From Shewanella pealeana ATCC 700345 (GTDB lineage Bacteria > Pseudomonadota > Gammaproteobacteria > Enterobacterales > Shewanellaceae): 64,000 nucleotides of DNA. Positions 33,766 to 44,700 of this stretch are shown in pieces (within the stretch, counting starts at the first letter, position 1; every line of letters begins with the position of its first letter). Both the position numbers and the translations under genes were made by a program. The DNA lies in assembly GCF_000018285.1 (NCBI RefSeq), contig NC_009901.1:4091001-4155000 (forward strand), read 5' to 3'. The notes below the pieces were generated by a model. The model saw only the letters and a program-made list of their open reading frames with translations, had not been told where the DNA came from and searched no databases.

Positions 33766-35376
33766 TCAAACGTGTTGTTTTTCACTCAGTTCTTTTACCC
33801 TGCTAGCTTGCCAGATCTGATTGAGTCGCTCGAGATCTAGATGCTGTTCTAACACATCGGCGAGTCGGTCTAGCTGCTGCTCACGTACTCGATTGACATC
33901 CACAGCCTCAGCTTGCTCCATTCCTGCCCACTTCAAAATAAGTTGGCACGCCTCGGGCGAATCAAACAAGCCGTGCAGATAGGTCCCCATGATCTGACTA
34001 TCGCTAGAAAGCATCCCCTCGGCTTGTCCCGGTTGTTGCTCATTGCTAACTTGCTCGCCACTTTTTTCCCTAAGGTGTAATGGCTTCGCTAGTGGCATTA
34101 ATGAGCGCGAGCGACCGCAGTGGATCTCATAACCCTGAACAGGTGCAGTTTCACCAAGCAGAGTTAAATGACCTTCGACTTGCTGTAGTATTTTGTTGGC
34201 GGTTAACTCTGTTACCAGCGGCAGTAAACCTAAGCCTTCGCTACAGCCTGCAATATCTTCGATCCCACTAGGATCGTCGATCGCCTGCCCTAGCATCTGG
34301 TAGCCACCACAGATCCCTAACACCTTACCGCCATAACGCAGGTGTTTGTCTATTGCCGTATCCCAGCCCTGTTCACGGATAAACTCAAGGTCGGCACGGA
34401 CATTTTTACTGCCTGGAATGATGATTAAATCCGCTGGCGGTAGCGCTTGCTGGTCTTGGGCCTGACTTTTAGCAAGGGTCTGCAACGACACATAATTGAA
34501 GTCGATCTGCGGATTAAGCCTTAAAGGATCAAAGTCGGTGTGATTGCTTATACGTGGCAGCACCAACACCAAAACTTTCAGCTTAGTATCAGAAGATTTT
34601 TCAGGTGCTGCAATCAAGGCATCTTCGGCGTCTAGATGCAGGTCATGCAGATAAGGTAATACGCCAAGTACAGGTTTGTTAGTGTAGTTTTCTAGCCAAT
34701 CTAAGCCATCTTGCAGCAGGCTTACGTCACCGCGAAAACGGTTAATCACAAAGCCTTTGACTCGCGCCTGTTCAGATTCACTAAGCAGCGCTAAGGTGCC
34801 AACTAGATGGGCAAACACACCTCCTTTATCGATATCGGCAATGATAATCACCGGACAGTCGACCTCTTCGGCGAAACCCATGTTGGCGATATCACCTTCG
34901 CGCAGGTTGATCTCGGCAGGACTGCCCGCCCCTTCCACCAGCAGCATGTCGTAATTGGAGGTTAATCTATGATAAGACTCTTTTACTGCCGCCATCGCCT
35001 TGACCCGATAACCTTCGGCATTCTTGCCAAAATAGTCTTCGGCTTCCATCTTCATCAAGGCCTTACCATGTACTATCACTTGTGATCCGGTATCTGAGCT
35101 CGGCTTTAATAAAATAGGGTTAAAGTCGATTTGCGGCTCGAGATGACAAGCCACTGCCTGCAAAGCTTGGGCGCGGCCTATCTCGCCGCCATCTATGGTT
35201 ACCGCACTATTAAGCGCCATATTTTGCGGCTTGAAAGGGGCAACTTTAACGCCTTTTCTCACAAACAATCGGCATAGGCCCGCGACCAAGGTGCTCTTGC
35301 CCGCATCGGATGTGGTGCCCTGCACCATTAAGACTTTAGTTAGTGGATGGACTTTATTGTTATTCAATGTCGACAT
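33766..35376 (-). CDS. cobQ: Cobyric acid synthase
   Basis: A 536-aa enzyme that amidates adenosylcobyrinic acid a,c-diamide to cobyric acid with glutamine. The N-terminal dethiobiotin-synthetase-like domain has [20 protein letters not shown] (P-loop variant). The C-terminal glutamine amidotransferase domain has the nucleophile in [12 protein letters not shown] and a His in [11 protein letters not shown]. It lies 11 bp after cobU. Both domains are intact. Confidence 0.92.
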   Translation of the reverse strand: MSTLNNNKVHPLTKVLMVQGTTSDAGKSTLVAGLCRLFVRKGVKVAPFKPQNMALNSAVTIDGGEIGRAQALQAVACHLEPQIDFNPILLKPSSDTGSQVIVHGKALMKMEAEDYFGKNAEGYRVKAMAAVKESYHRLTSNYDMLLVEGAGSPAEINLREGDIANMGFAEEVDCPVIIIADIDKGGVFAHLVGTLALLSESEQARVKGFVINRFRGDVSLLQDGLDWLENYTNKPVLGVLPYLHDLHLDAEDALIAAPEKSSDTKLKVLVLVLPRISNHTDFDPLRLNPQIDFNYVSLQTLAKSQAQDQQALPPADLIIIPGSKNVRADLEFIREQGWDTAIDKHLRYGGKVLGICGGYQMLGQAIDDPSGIEDIAGCSEGLGLLPLVTELTANKILQQVEGHLTLLGETAPVQGYEIHCGRSRSLMPLAKPLHLREKSGEQVSNEQQPGQAEGMLSSDSQIMGTYLHGLFDSPEACQLILKWAGMEQAEAVDVNRVREQQLDRLADVLEQHLDLERLNQIWQASRVKELSEKQHV

Positions 35377-35387
35377 GTTCTGTTTCT

Positions 35388-35936
35388 TTAGCCTTTTAAA
35401 CTCAGGGGTAAGCCTGCTGTCACTAAAGTGACTCTGTCTGCGATGGCCGCTATATCTTGATGCAACCAGCCTGCCTCATCGACGAAGCGGCGGTTTATCT
35501 CGCCCATTGGCACTATGCCGCAACCGACCTCGTTACTCACCAGAACAACTGTCCCTTTGAGCTCACTTAAGCTTTGCAAAAACTCGGCTTTAACCTGTTG
35601 CCAGCTGTCTTGTTTTTGTAATAGATGGTTAGTCAGCCACAGGGTTAAGCAATCCACTAAGATGATGCTGTTGTCAGTGTCGTGAGACTTTAATGCAGCC
35701 GTTAACGCTAGGGGGCATTCTATTGTATTCCATGGAATGGTATCCGACTGACGCTGAGTTTGATGGTGACGGATGCGCTCGTTCATTTCGGCGTCTAACG
35801 CTTGAGCCGTAGCCAGATAAAAACAACTAGCCTCAGAGCCATTATTGACTGTGACGTTAGCTAAGTACGCCTGTACTTGCGCCTCGGCGAAGCGGCTCTT
35901 GCCGCTACGAGCACCGCCTAAAACCAGATGGATCAC
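35388..35936 (-). CDS. cobU: Adenosylcobinamide kinase / cobinamide-phosphate guanylyltransferase
   Basis: A 182-aa bifunctional enzyme that phosphorylates adenosylcobinamide and then adds GMP. The P-loop GGARSGKS is at the start, then [38 protein letters not shown] and [14 protein letters not shown], all family hallmarks. Its start overlaps the cobS stop by 4 bp, so translation is coupled. Confidence 0.92.
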   Translation of the reverse strand: MIHLVLGGARSGKSRFAEAQVQAYLANVTVNNGSEASCFYLATAQALDAEMNERIRHHQTQRQSDTIPWNTIECPLALTAALKSHDTDNSIILVDCLTLWLTNHLLQKQDSWQQVKAEFLQSLSELKGTVVLVSNEVGCGIVPMGEINRRFVDEAGWLHQDIAAIADRVTLVTAGLPLSLKG

Positions 35937-36712
35937 CAGCTCACTCCTAATACAAGCAATAGCAGATAACAGGTCAGCTCAGAGCCTTGCTGGGCCGCGC
36001 CGAGCGTATCACCGGTATAACCGCCAATCTGCTTTGTAAACAGTCTGACAAAACCGTAGCGTACTATGGTAAGAGCAAGCGTTAACACTAAGGCTTGCAT
36101 AACCCCCACTAACAACAGCGCCAATATGCCAGTTGCCAGCAAGATAGATAGCTCATTGATGCCCTGCTCTTGCGCAAGTGGCTTGCTCTTGCTGGTATCA
36201 GAGTCACTGACATAGGGCTCGGAGAAGATAAAGCTCGCAGCTACCACTCTACTCAAACAGTGGCCGACAATCAGTGCAAGGCTGACACTGCTTGGGTCAA
36301 ACAGCGCAAGCTCTGTTAGTAGTTGCCACTTGAGTAGCAGTGCCAGCACCAAAGCCAGCGCACCATAACTGCCAAGGCGAGAGTCTTTCATGATGTTAAG
36401 CTTGGCTTCAACCGTCCAGCCGCCACCTAATCCATCGGCGGTATCGGCAAGGCCGTCTTCATGAAAGCCCCCCGTGACTAGCACGCTAGTGATCATCGCC
36501 AGCACAATGGCGATAGAGGGAGATACCCAATACAACATTAAGGTGTAAACCAGCGCACTAATGGCACCGACCAATAAGCCAACGAGACCAAAGTAGCGGC
36601 TCGCCTTATTCAGTTTATCTGCATCGACCTCAATCCATTTCGGCATAGGGATCCGCGTAAAGAACCCCATAGCGATAAAGAAAAGATTGAGCTGTTGTTG
36701 CCAAGCTTGCAT
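35933..36712 (-). CDS. cobS: Adenosylcobinamide-GDP ribazoletransferase (cobalamin synthase)
   Basis: A 259-aa integral membrane enzyme that joins adenosylcobinamide-GDP to alpha-ribazole (phosphate). It has six to seven TM helices and the metal-binding motif GGFHEDGLADTADGLGGG, complete with its acidic residues. IPMPKWIEVDADKL near the N-terminus is typical. A long repeat region (R4) separates it from cobT upstream, so the second half of the operon may have extra regulation. Confidence 0.92.
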   Translation of the reverse strand: MQAWQQQLNLFFIAMGFFTRIPMPKWIEVDADKLNKASRYFGLVGLLVGAISALVYTLMLYWVSPSIAIVLAMITSVLVTGGFHEDGLADTADGLGGGWTVEAKLNIMKDSRLGSYGALALVLALLLKWQLLTELALFDPSSVSLALIVGHCLSRVVAASFIFSEPYVSDSDTSKSKPLAQEQGINELSILLATGILALLLVGVMQALVLTLALTIVRYGFVRLFTKQIGGYTGDTLGAAQQGSELTCYLLLLVLGVSW

Positions 36713-36769
36713 GTAAAAATCCTTAAAAAATCGAATAGAGCTAGGACAAAAAATCCGAAAATAGCAGAG

Positions 36770-37080
36770 ACGATTAGAAGCCGAGTAGAGCTAAGACGAA
36801 CGGTCTTCGATCTACCGGAACAAGGATAACCTTCCACTCTTTTCCGTCTTTTCCAACTCTTTAGTTCTAACCTGCACCGTCTTGCCCCGTAGGTCGGTAT
36901 TTATGCCGACAAATCCTTTATATAAAACCAAGATTGATGGGCTAAAGCCCAACCTACAGAAGAACAAATAGGCTTTGCTACCTCTTCTTGCATCGTTTCA
37001 GCTCGTACCGTCTCAGCTCGTACCGTCTCAGCTCGTACCGTCTTAGCTTGCACCGTCTCAGCCTATACCGTCTTTGTTTA
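36770..37080. repeat. Mosaic intergenic repeat, copy R4, with a 15-bp tandem array
   Basis: Holds GACGG text, GTAGGTCGGTATTTATGCCG (36891-36910), GATGGGCTAAAGCCCAACC (36938-36956) and then five tandem copies of a 15-bp unit at 37000-37074. The first three are AGCTCGTACCGTCTC/T, the last two AGCTTGCACCGTCTC and AGCCTATACCGTCTT. It splits the cobalamin operon between cobT and cobS. Confidence 0.78.
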
Positions 37081-37089
37081 TTTCGGTCC

Positions 37090-38121
37090 TTAAATCTCTA
37101 TCCCGACATCTTCGAAGCTGGCCATCTCGTTATAAAAATTTGCCGCAGCTTGGATTAGGGGTAACGCTAATGCAGCGCCAGTGCCTTCGCCGAGTTTCAT
37201 GCCAAGCTTTAATAGTGGCCTAGCCTGCAGAAACTCCAGCATCAGAACATGGCCTTTCTCATCAGACTGGTGGGCGAAAATCATATAATCACGTACATTT
37301 GGATTAATCTTTACCGCCGCTAATGCTGCCGCGCTGGCAATAAAGCCATCGACAATCACAAGCATGTTACGCTCAGCTGCGGCTAGCATTGCGCCCGTCA
37401 TCTGCACTATCTCAAAGCCGCCGACACAGGCAAGTACCTGCATAGGGTCATCAAGCTCGCTATGATGTACAAGCAGCGCTTGCTCAACGAGCATCTTCTT
37501 ACGCTTATAGGTCGCCGCATCGATACCGGTGCCGCGGCCTACACAATCTTCCACCTTACAGCCTGTTAAGGCCGACATTATCGCGGCTGCCGACGACGTA
37601 TTGCCAATCCCCATCTCGCCTAAGGCTATTAAGTTACAGCCGTTTTGATGATGCATCTCCACTCGCGTGGTCGCCATCTTAAAGCCTTGCTTCACCGCGC
37701 CGAGCGTCATGGCTGCACGCTTATGAATAGGGCCAGTGCCTGAGCCTAAACGTTGGTCGATCACCCCTTCTAAGTTTTCAATTGGCTTTAATATCCCGCA
37801 GTCGATCACTTCCAAGTCGAAGCCAACCTGACGGGTAAACACGTTAATGGCCGCACCACCATTGATAAAGTTAACCACCATCTGTGTGGTCACCTCACTC
37901 GGGGCTATGGATACCCCCGACTGTGCAATGCCATGGTCGGCTGCAAATACCATCATCTTTGGCTTGCTGATCTGTGGCTTATCTTTGCCCAGCACTTGGG
38001 CTATTTGCAGAGCCAACGGTTCTAGCTCACCCAGCGCGCCTAGGGGCTTAGTTTTAGTGTCTATTTTTTGCTGAATTTCATCATCAAATTCAGTATTTAC
38101 AGCTTTAATATCAAACATCAT
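37090..38121 (-). CDS. cobT: Nicotinate-nucleotide:dimethylbenzimidazole phosphoribosyltransferase
   Basis: A 343-aa enzyme that activates the lower ligand base to alpha-ribazole phosphate. Motifs include [43 protein letters not shown], and the C-terminal [15 protein letters not shown], whose Glu is the catalytic base. GAGGGGAAACA precedes the ATG. It lies 45 bp after btuC and just before the repeat array. Confidence 0.93.
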   Translation of the reverse strand: MMFDIKAVNTEFDDEIQQKIDTKTKPLGALGELEPLALQIAQVLGKDKPQISKPKMMVFAADHGIAQSGVSIAPSEVTTQMVVNFINGGAAINVFTRQVGFDLEVIDCGILKPIENLEGVIDQRLGSGTGPIHKRAAMTLGAVKQGFKMATTRVEMHHQNGCNLIALGEMGIGNTSSAAAIMSALTGCKVEDCVGRGTGIDAATYKRKKMLVEQALLVHHSELDDPMQVLACVGGFEIVQMTGAMLAAAERNMLVIVDGFIASAAALAAVKINPNVRDYMIFAHQSDEKGHVLMLEFLQARPLLKLGMKLGEGTGAALALPLIQAAANFYNEMASFEDVGIEI

Positions 38122-38166
38122 TGTTTCCCCTCAACCACTCAATAAGGATGTTATAAATGTGGCTCG

Positions 38167-39222
38167 CTAAATACGTTTACCGCTGCGACTGCCTAAAATA
38201 AATAGAAAGAAAATACTGCCCATCACCGAGGTAATGATCCCCACAGGCAATTCTTGATAACTCAATAATGTTCGGGCTAATACATCGACCCAAACCATAA
38301 ATAGCCCTCCCACCAGCGCCGTTAATAACAGGGGGTAGCGTCCCGGAAACAGTAAACGCACCGTATGGGGCACCATTAAGCCGATAAAGCCGATACCGCC
38401 ACAATTTGCGACCAGTATCGCGGTGATAAGCGAGCACAGAAGCAACATATTGAGACGCAAGTGGCCGACATTAATCCCTAGGGTATGGGCGGTTTCATCG
38501 CCCGCACGCATGGCCACAATCTGGCGCTTATTAAGTAAGATGATTAGGGTAGATAAGATAACGCTTCCGGCTGGCAACCATAGGCCTTGCCAGCTGGCTT
38601 TGGCAAAACTGCCTAAGGTCCAAAACAGCACAGAGGCCGCAGCTTGTGGGCTAGAGAAATACAGCATCAGGCTTGCCATCGCGCCAAACATAAACGAGAT
38701 AGCCACGCCGGAGAGCAACATACGTTCAACCTGGGTACTTAAGTTGCGGCCGCACAGGCTCAGCACCATCACCACCGACAAGCTAGCGCCAATAAAGGCT
38801 CCTACGGGCAGGCTTAACCAAAGCATACTTTGGCTAAATAGGGTTAACGCCACTACAGCGCCGAAAGAGGCGCCGGATGAGATCCCAAACAGATAAGGGT
38901 CTGCTAGCGGATTTCGAGTCACTGTTTGCAACACACTACCAGCAATCGAGAGCCCTGCTCCGGCGATAAAGGCCAGTAACACTCGCGGTAAACGCAGCTC
39001 CCAAATAATCCGCTCTCTAACCCCCAGTGACTCACCAAGATTCAGCAGCTTATAAGCCAGCACATTAAAAACATCAACGGCACTAACTGTTGCAGCGCCA
39101 AAACTTGTCGCCGCAAAAGGGGTAAGCAAAGTTATAAAGAGCAACAAGGAAAATACTAGGTACTCGATAGGACGCCGCTGACTCAATACTGCGCCGACTT
39201 GGCGAGCTGAAGGCTTACTCAT
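38167..39222 (-). CDS. btuC: BtuC-like cobalamin ABC importer permease
   Basis: A 351-aa FecCD/BtuC-family permease with about ten TM helices. Features include RLPRVLLAFIAGAGLSIAGSVLQTVTRNPLADPYLFGISSGASFGA (by position about 92-137) and GGIGFIGLMVPHTVRLLFPG, which is the coupling helix region. Its start overlaps the btuD stop by 8 bp. With btuD and the distant btuF it forms the B12 importer. Confidence 0.88.
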   Translation of the reverse strand: MSKPSARQVGAVLSQRRPIEYLVFSLLLFITLLTPFAATSFGAATVSAVDVFNVLAYKLLNLGESLGVRERIIWELRLPRVLLAFIAGAGLSIAGSVLQTVTRNPLADPYLFGISSGASFGAVVALTLFSQSMLWLSLPVGAFIGASLSVVMVLSLCGRNLSTQVERMLLSGVAISFMFGAMASLMLYFSSPQAAASVLFWTLGSFAKASWQGLWLPAGSVILSTLIILLNKRQIVAMRAGDETAHTLGINVGHLRLNMLLLCSLITAILVANCGGIGFIGLMVPHTVRLLFPGRYPLLLTALVGGLFMVWVDVLARTLLSYQELPVGIITSVMGSIFFLFILGSRSGKRI

Positions 39223-40141
39223 CTAGCCCTCCTGCAATAGGATTTTCTATCGAATGTTGAGTGGAATCCGCAAGGCTCGCATCATAGCCATAAAAGTAAC
39301 TGATCAGTGGGTTGCCATGTTGTGGGTGGGGCTTAATCTCACAGCACACATCAAACACCTCGGCGATACGCTTCTCTGTCAACACAGCTTTAGGGGAGCC
39401 TTTCGCCACGCTACGGCCATTGTTTAACAGCAATAACTCATCGCATAGGGCGCTGGCGAGATTAAGGTCGTGAATGGAAGTGATAACCGTGATTTTGAGG
39501 CTTCTCAGTAACTCTAAGGTTTGGATCTGATAGCGAATATCCAAATGGTTAGTCGGCTCATCGAGAATCAGCAGCTTAGGTCGCTGCACTATGGCGCGGG
39601 CGATAAGTGCACGCTGTTTCTCGCCGCCTGATAGGCTCTCGTAAGCTTGGTTCGCCTTATCTTGTAGGCCTACCTTAGCGAGGGCCTGAGCTATCACTTC
39701 TCGGTCGCCGCGGCTGGAGAAATCAAACGCGCCTTTATGAGGGGTTAACCCAAGAGCGATAAGCTGGGCAGTGGTCATTTCGAAATGATGCGGAGTATCT
39801 TGCAGAACGACCGCTATCTGCCTAGCAAAAGCCTTGGCCGACAAGGTATTAATCTCGTCACCAAATAGATGAATGCAGCCAGTTGTGGGTTGAATAAAAC
39901 GGTATAGGCAACGCAATAGGCTAGACTTACCCGCGCCGTTAGGGCCAATAATGCCCAGCATCTTGCCTTCGGTTAGGCTAAATTCGATGGCCGATAAAAT
40001 AGCTGTACCGTTGAGCTGCCAGCTTAGATCCTTCACCGATAGCACTATATTGCTATGACTGTTGCCGCTGACATGAGTATTGTCGTTAGCGTTAGCATCG
40101 CTGTTAGTTTCGGCCTTAGCTGCTAGTGTCCGTTCAGTCAT
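39215..40141 (-). CDS. btuD: BtuD-like cobalamin ABC importer ATPase
   Basis: A 308-aa ATPase with Walker A GPNGAGKSS, signature LSGGEKQRALIARAI and Walker B LLILDEPTNHLDI, the form seen in the iron-siderophore/B12 importer group. It has extra polar tails at both ends (about 1-30 rich in N, D, T and S; 280-308 acidic), longer than usual. It is the first gene after the riboswitch and is coupled to btuC. Confidence 0.87.
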   Translation of the reverse strand: MTERTLAAKAETNSDANANDNTHVSGNSHSNIVLSVKDLSWQLNGTAILSAIEFSLTEGKMLGIIGPNGAGKSSLLRCLYRFIQPTTGCIHLFGDEINTLSAKAFARQIAVVLQDTPHHFEMTTAQLIALGLTPHKGAFDFSSRGDREVIAQALAKVGLQDKANQAYESLSGGEKQRALIARAIVQRPKLLILDEPTNHLDIRYQIQTLELLRSLKITVITSIHDLNLASALCDELLLLNNGRSVAKGSPKAVLTEKRIAEVFDVCCEIKPHPQHGNPLISYFYGYDASLADSTQHSIENPIAGGLDE

Positions 40142-40269
40142 TGAGGCTGACCGTCTCTAAACCTATCTTTAGGTTTCATTTTACTGTCTCCCCCGAGTCG
40201 CCCGCTCGAGTCAATGTGCATATGGCTACACTTGTAAATATCGATACATGTTGGCATGTTCGAACAACA

Positions 40270-40402
40270 TTCAGTTAGGCAGGTATCTGACTTGAAAAAT
40301 AGCCTAATGCTATCTTTCCTACAGTTGCGGGTACAGTCCGGACTCAGCTAACCATTGAAGTCAGCTTCCGGTTCCCTTTATGCCGTTAAGCACCTAACTT
40401 TT
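40270..40402 (-). ncRNA. Adenosylcobalamin riboswitch
   Basis: On the minus strand the B12 box AGTCAGATACCTGCC occupies 40292-40278. The P1 helix is GTTAGG (40398-40393) pairing with CCTAAC (40279-40274). GGGAACCGG (40374-40366), GCTGACTTCAATGGTTAGC and CCCGCAACTG (read near 40335-40325) are the conserved core. It lies about 130 nt before btuD and should turn the uptake and synthesis operon off when AdoCbl is plentiful. Confidence 0.92.
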
Positions 40403-40589
40403 TATTATAAGCTGTTATCACAAGCATTAGCGCTATCAGCGCCAACAAGATAACGCCGCAGTTTAACACGCCTTTGAGCACTTGCGTGCTGAGCTTTTTT
40501 ACTTATCTAGCAAGGATCCTAAGCGTAGCCTTGCTTCATTGATGCAATTACATTAGCTAGACCGCTCTGCATTTCTGACGGGCTAAAAT

Positions 40590-40915
40590 AAGGGGCTAGG
40601 TTCTAGGACGCTACGCTGCGAGGACGGGCTGCGCCCTACTAGGAAAATCACAAGCTTGACGGGCTAAAGCCCGACCTACAACAGCCAATACTTTTCTTGC
40701 TCTCCTAAGCCCTGCTTTTCCTAGAAGCTAGGAGCTTTCTTTGCCTTTCCTAGGCCCTTGCTCGTACCGTAAGCGCAGCGTTCTGTGAGTGACGCAGTCA
40801 CGTTCCCTAGGCCGCAGGCCGTTCGGCTTTGCTTTAATCGTCTTAGCTTTACCGTCTTTGCTTTGCCTAGAACCTGCTCTTTTCCTAGGACCTAGCACCT
40901 TCTTTAAAACCTGAG
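40590..40915. repeat. Mosaic intergenic repeat, copy R5
   Basis: The longest copy, about 325 bp. Starts GGGGCTAGGTTCTAGGACG, contains GAGGACGGGCTGCGCCCTAC (40619-40638), GACGGGCTAAAGCCCGACC (40659-40677) and the 60-bp stretch 40768-40827 shared with R2, and ends with CCTAGGACCTAGCACCTTC. It fills the space between the riboswitch region and the stop of cobC. Confidence 0.78.
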
Positions 40916-40918
40916 ACC

Positions 40919-41542
40919 TTATTTACCCCAATGCAGAGTTAAAAACTGCTGTCCGTTTTCATCGTGCAGCACATCAATCTCCGCCTTGGCTGCATAGGGT
41001 AATTGAAGTGAGGTATAAAAGCCTGCCGCTTGCTTTACCCCTAGCGCTTTTGCCATCAAGTGACGCATCACGCCGCCGTGAGTCACCAGTAATATCTGTT
41101 TACCCTGATGTTGCTCAAACATAGCTTGCCAAGCGCGCTCAATACGCGCTTCAAAGTCCTGCATTGATTCGCCATTAGGCGGCGCTGCCAACCAAGGATT
41201 AGCCCAGTAAGCATCTAATGCTGCGGCATGAGATTGATAAAGCACATCAAATGTTTGCCCATCCCAATCGCCAAAGTTTAGCTCTTTAAAGGCGGCCTCT
41301 ACCGCATAAGGGCTCCCCTGAGTCAATGCAAATTCTTCAGCGAGGTTAGCGCAGCGAATAAGTGGTGAGCTCAGCACCACATCAGGTGTAGAACCGGGGC
41401 TCTTTAGGCCGCAAAGCACGCTTTGCATCTGCCGCTTACCCTGCTCAGTTAAAGCGACATCGATCTGGCCGCGCAAAATATTGCCACCTTCGCATTCACC
41501 ATGTCTAAGCAATATCACCCTTGTGGTTTGCATGATTACCAT
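40919..41542 (-). CDS. cobC: Histidine phosphatase, likely alpha-ribazole phosphatase
   Basis: A 207-aa histidine-phosphatase-superfamily protein. The catalytic RHGECEGG is at the N-terminus, with GDWDGQTFDVLY and LVTHGGVMRHLM (second catalytic His) following. This fits CobC, which removes the phosphate of alpha-ribazole phosphate or of cobalamin phosphate; a phosphoglycerate-mutase-like role cannot be excluded from sequence alone, but its place beside the riboswitch-led cobalamin genes favours CobC. The start could be 41542 or 41533; AGAGG lies upstream of both. Confidence 0.8.
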   Translation of the reverse strand: MVIMQTTRVILLRHGECEGGNILRGQIDVALTEQGKRQMQSVLCGLKSPGSTPDVVLSSPLIRCANLAEEFALTQGSPYAVEAAFKELNFGDWDGQTFDVLYQSHAAALDAYWANPWLAAPPNGESMQDFEARIERAWQAMFEQHQGKQILLVTHGGVMRHLMAKALGVKQAAGFYTSLQLPYAAKAEIDVLHDENGQQFLTLHWGK

Positions 41543-41648
41543 TTACCTCTATTATTTATCAGCCACTTACATAAAATTCATTGGCTTTTAATGCTGAAAA
41601 AGTATCATGCTTTAGCACTTGCACTTTTTATCACGCCTCACGTATTAT

Positions 41649-41672
41649 GGACGTCTATACGTATAAATGTCC
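41649..41672 (+). promoter_or_regulatory. Probable MetJ operator (three tandem met boxes)
   Basis: GGACGTCT-ATACGTAT-AAATGTCC are three adjacent 8-bp words resembling the met box AGACGTCT (mismatches 1, 2 and 4). They lie about 125 bp before metH, so methionine/SAM repression through MetJ is likely. Confidence 0.68.
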
Positions 41673-41793
41673 AAACAAAAAGTCTCACTATTAACGGAGA
41701 CGCTTAAATGAAAATTACGGACATGATGTATCAAAAATAATATACAAGAATAATATACAAGAATAATCTTTTGCGAACTGGTAGGAATTATCT

Positions 41794-44700
41794 ATGGCAA
41801 CCTGTACCCCAACACATGCCTTGAGCGCGGTAGCACATACTCCAGACACTGCCGACAAGGTTTTAGCTGTCCTTACCCAAAAGCTTCAGGATGGGATCCT
41901 TATCCTAGACGGCGCTATGGGCACCATGATCCAAGACCGTAAGTTTGAAGAGCTGGATTTTCGGGGCCAGCAGTTCAAAGACTGGCATTGCGATGTAAAG
42001 GGCAACAACGACATGTTGGTGCTTACTCAGCCTGAAGCCATCAAGCAGATCCATAAAGACTACCTATTAGCTGGCTCAGACATCATCGAGACCAACACCT
42101 TTAATGCTACCCGTATCGCGATGGCTGACTACGACATGCAGGCGCATTCGGCTGAGATTAACCTTGTGGGTGCACGACTCGCCCGCGAAGCGGCTAACGA
42201 AGTTGAAGCTGAAACTGGCCGTCAGTGTTATGTCGCGGGTGTACTGGGACCAACCAACCGCACCTGCTCTATCAGTCCAGATGTGAACGACCCGGGTTTT
42301 CGTAACGTCAGCTTCGATGAGCTGGTTGAGGCCTATATAGAGTCAATCAACGCCCTAGTTGCTGGCGGCAGCGATATCATCATGGTGGAAACCATTTTTG
42401 ATACCCTAAACGCCAAAGCCGCGCTGTTCGCAATTGAAACCGTATATGACACTCAAGGTTTCCGCCTGCCAATTATGATCTCTGGCACTATCACCGATGC
42501 CTCAGGCCGTACACTTACCGGACAGACAACCGAAGCCTTCTATAACTCACTGCGTCACGTTAAGCCGCTATCTATCGGTCTTAACTGTGCATTAGGGCCA
42601 AAAGAGCTGCGCCCTTATGTGGAAGAGCTGTCTAAAATTTCCGAATGCTATGTGTCGGCACACCCGAATGCGGGCCTACCCAATGAATTTGGTGGTTACG
42701 ACGAAACGCCAGAGCAAATGGCGGAAATCATCGAAGAGTGGGCACAAGAAGGATTCTTAAACATTATTGGTGGCTGTTGTGGTACCACGCCTGATCATAT
42801 TCGGGTCATTCGCGAAGCCGTGATCAAACATTCAGCACGTCCATTACCCGATATTCCAGTAGCTTGTCGCCTATCAGGGCTTGAACCTCTGACCATAGAT
42901 GAGAACTCGCTATTTTTAAACGTCGGCGAACGTACCAACGTTACGGGGTCGGCGAAGTTTTTACGCCTAATCAAAACCGGCGAATATGAAGAAGCGTTAT
43001 CAGTTGCTCGCGAGCAAGTGGAGAACGGCGCACAGATCATCGATATCAACATGGATGAAGGCATGCTCGACGGCGCCGAAACCATGCATAAATTCCTCAA
43101 CCTAATCGCCTCAGAGCCCGATATCTCACGGGTACCTATCATGATCGACTCCTCTAAGTGGGAAGTGATTGAGGCTGGCCTTAAATGCATTCAAGGTAAA
43201 GGCATCGTTAACTCAATTTCGCTTAAAGAAGGCGAAGAGAAGTTTATCGAGCAAGCCAAACTCGTTAAACGCTACGGCGCCGCGGCAATTGTGATGGCGT
43301 TTGATGAAGTTGGCCAAGCCGATACCAAAGCGCGTAAAGTTGAGATCTGTACCCGCGCCTACAATGTGTTAGTCGATAAAGTCGGCTTTCCACCAGAAGA
43401 CATTATCTTCGACCCCAACATCTTTGCTATTGCCACCGGTATCGAGGAGCACGACAACTATGCGGTTGACTTTATCGAAGCCACCGCAGAGATAAAACGT
43501 ACCCTACCCCATGCAATGATCTCTGGCGGTGTATCTAACGTGTCATTCTCTTTCCGTGGAAACAACCCGGTACGAGAAGCGATTCACGCCGTGTTCCTGT
43601 ACCACGCGATTCAAGCTGGCATGGACATGGGTATTGTTAACGCTGGGCAATTGGCGATTTATGATGACATCGACCCAGAGCTTAAGGAAAGAGTCGAAGC
43701 CATAGTCCAGAACTTGCCCTGCAAAGTAGCCGATACCAATAACACCGAACTGCTATTAGAAGTCGCAGAAAAGTTCCGCGGTGACGGCAGCCAAACCGCC
43801 AAAAAAGAAGATTTAGAGTGGCGCAGTAAACCTGTTAATGAGCGTTTAGCGCACGCGCTAGTGAAAGGCATTACCGAATTTATCGATGAGGATACCGAAG
43901 AAGCGCGGCAACAAGCCACACGCCCACTCGATGTGATTGAAGGTCCATTGATGGATGGCATGAACATAGTGGGTGACCTATTTGGCTCGGGTAAGATGTT
44001 CCTGCCTCAGGTGGTAAAATCAGCCCGCGTGATGAAAAAAGCCGTGGCCTACTTAAACCCCTATATTGAGCTTGAGAAAGTCGCTGGTCAGTCTAACGGT
44101 AAAATATTAATGGTTACCGTTAAGGGAGATGTACACGATATCGGTAAAAATATTGTCGGCGTGGTTTTAGCTTGTAACGGCTATGAAGTCATCGATTTGG
44201 GCGTAATGGTACCGGTTGAGAAAATCATCGAAGTCGCTATTGCAGAAAATGTCGATATTATCGGCATGTCAGGGCTTATCACCCCAAGCCTAGATGAGAT
44301 GGTACATAACGTTAAGAGTTTCCATAAGGCTGGGTTAACCATCCCGTCGATTATTGGCGGTGCCACCTGCTCTAAAATTCATACCGCAGTCAAGATTGCC
44401 CCTCATTCACCTGAAGGTGCCATCTATATTGCCGATGCATCACGCGCCGTGCCCATGGTGTCGAAACTGATCAACGATGCAACCCGCCAAGCGACTATCG
44501 ACCAAGCCTATGCAGAATACGATGTTATGCGCGAGAAACGTCTGTCACAGACTAAACGTAAGGTGATTACTTCGATTGCAGCCGCACGTGAAAACAGTTG
44601 CCAACACGACTGGCAAAACTACACGCCATTTGTGCCAAATCAGCTAGGGCGTCAGGTATTTGATGACTACCCACTTGAAGATTTAGTCGAGCGCATCGAC

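Noticed and set aside
41501..41707. A rightward 68-codon open frame before metH
   Set aside because: It begins inside the cobC start region on the other strand and runs through the met boxes; it is a chance frame.
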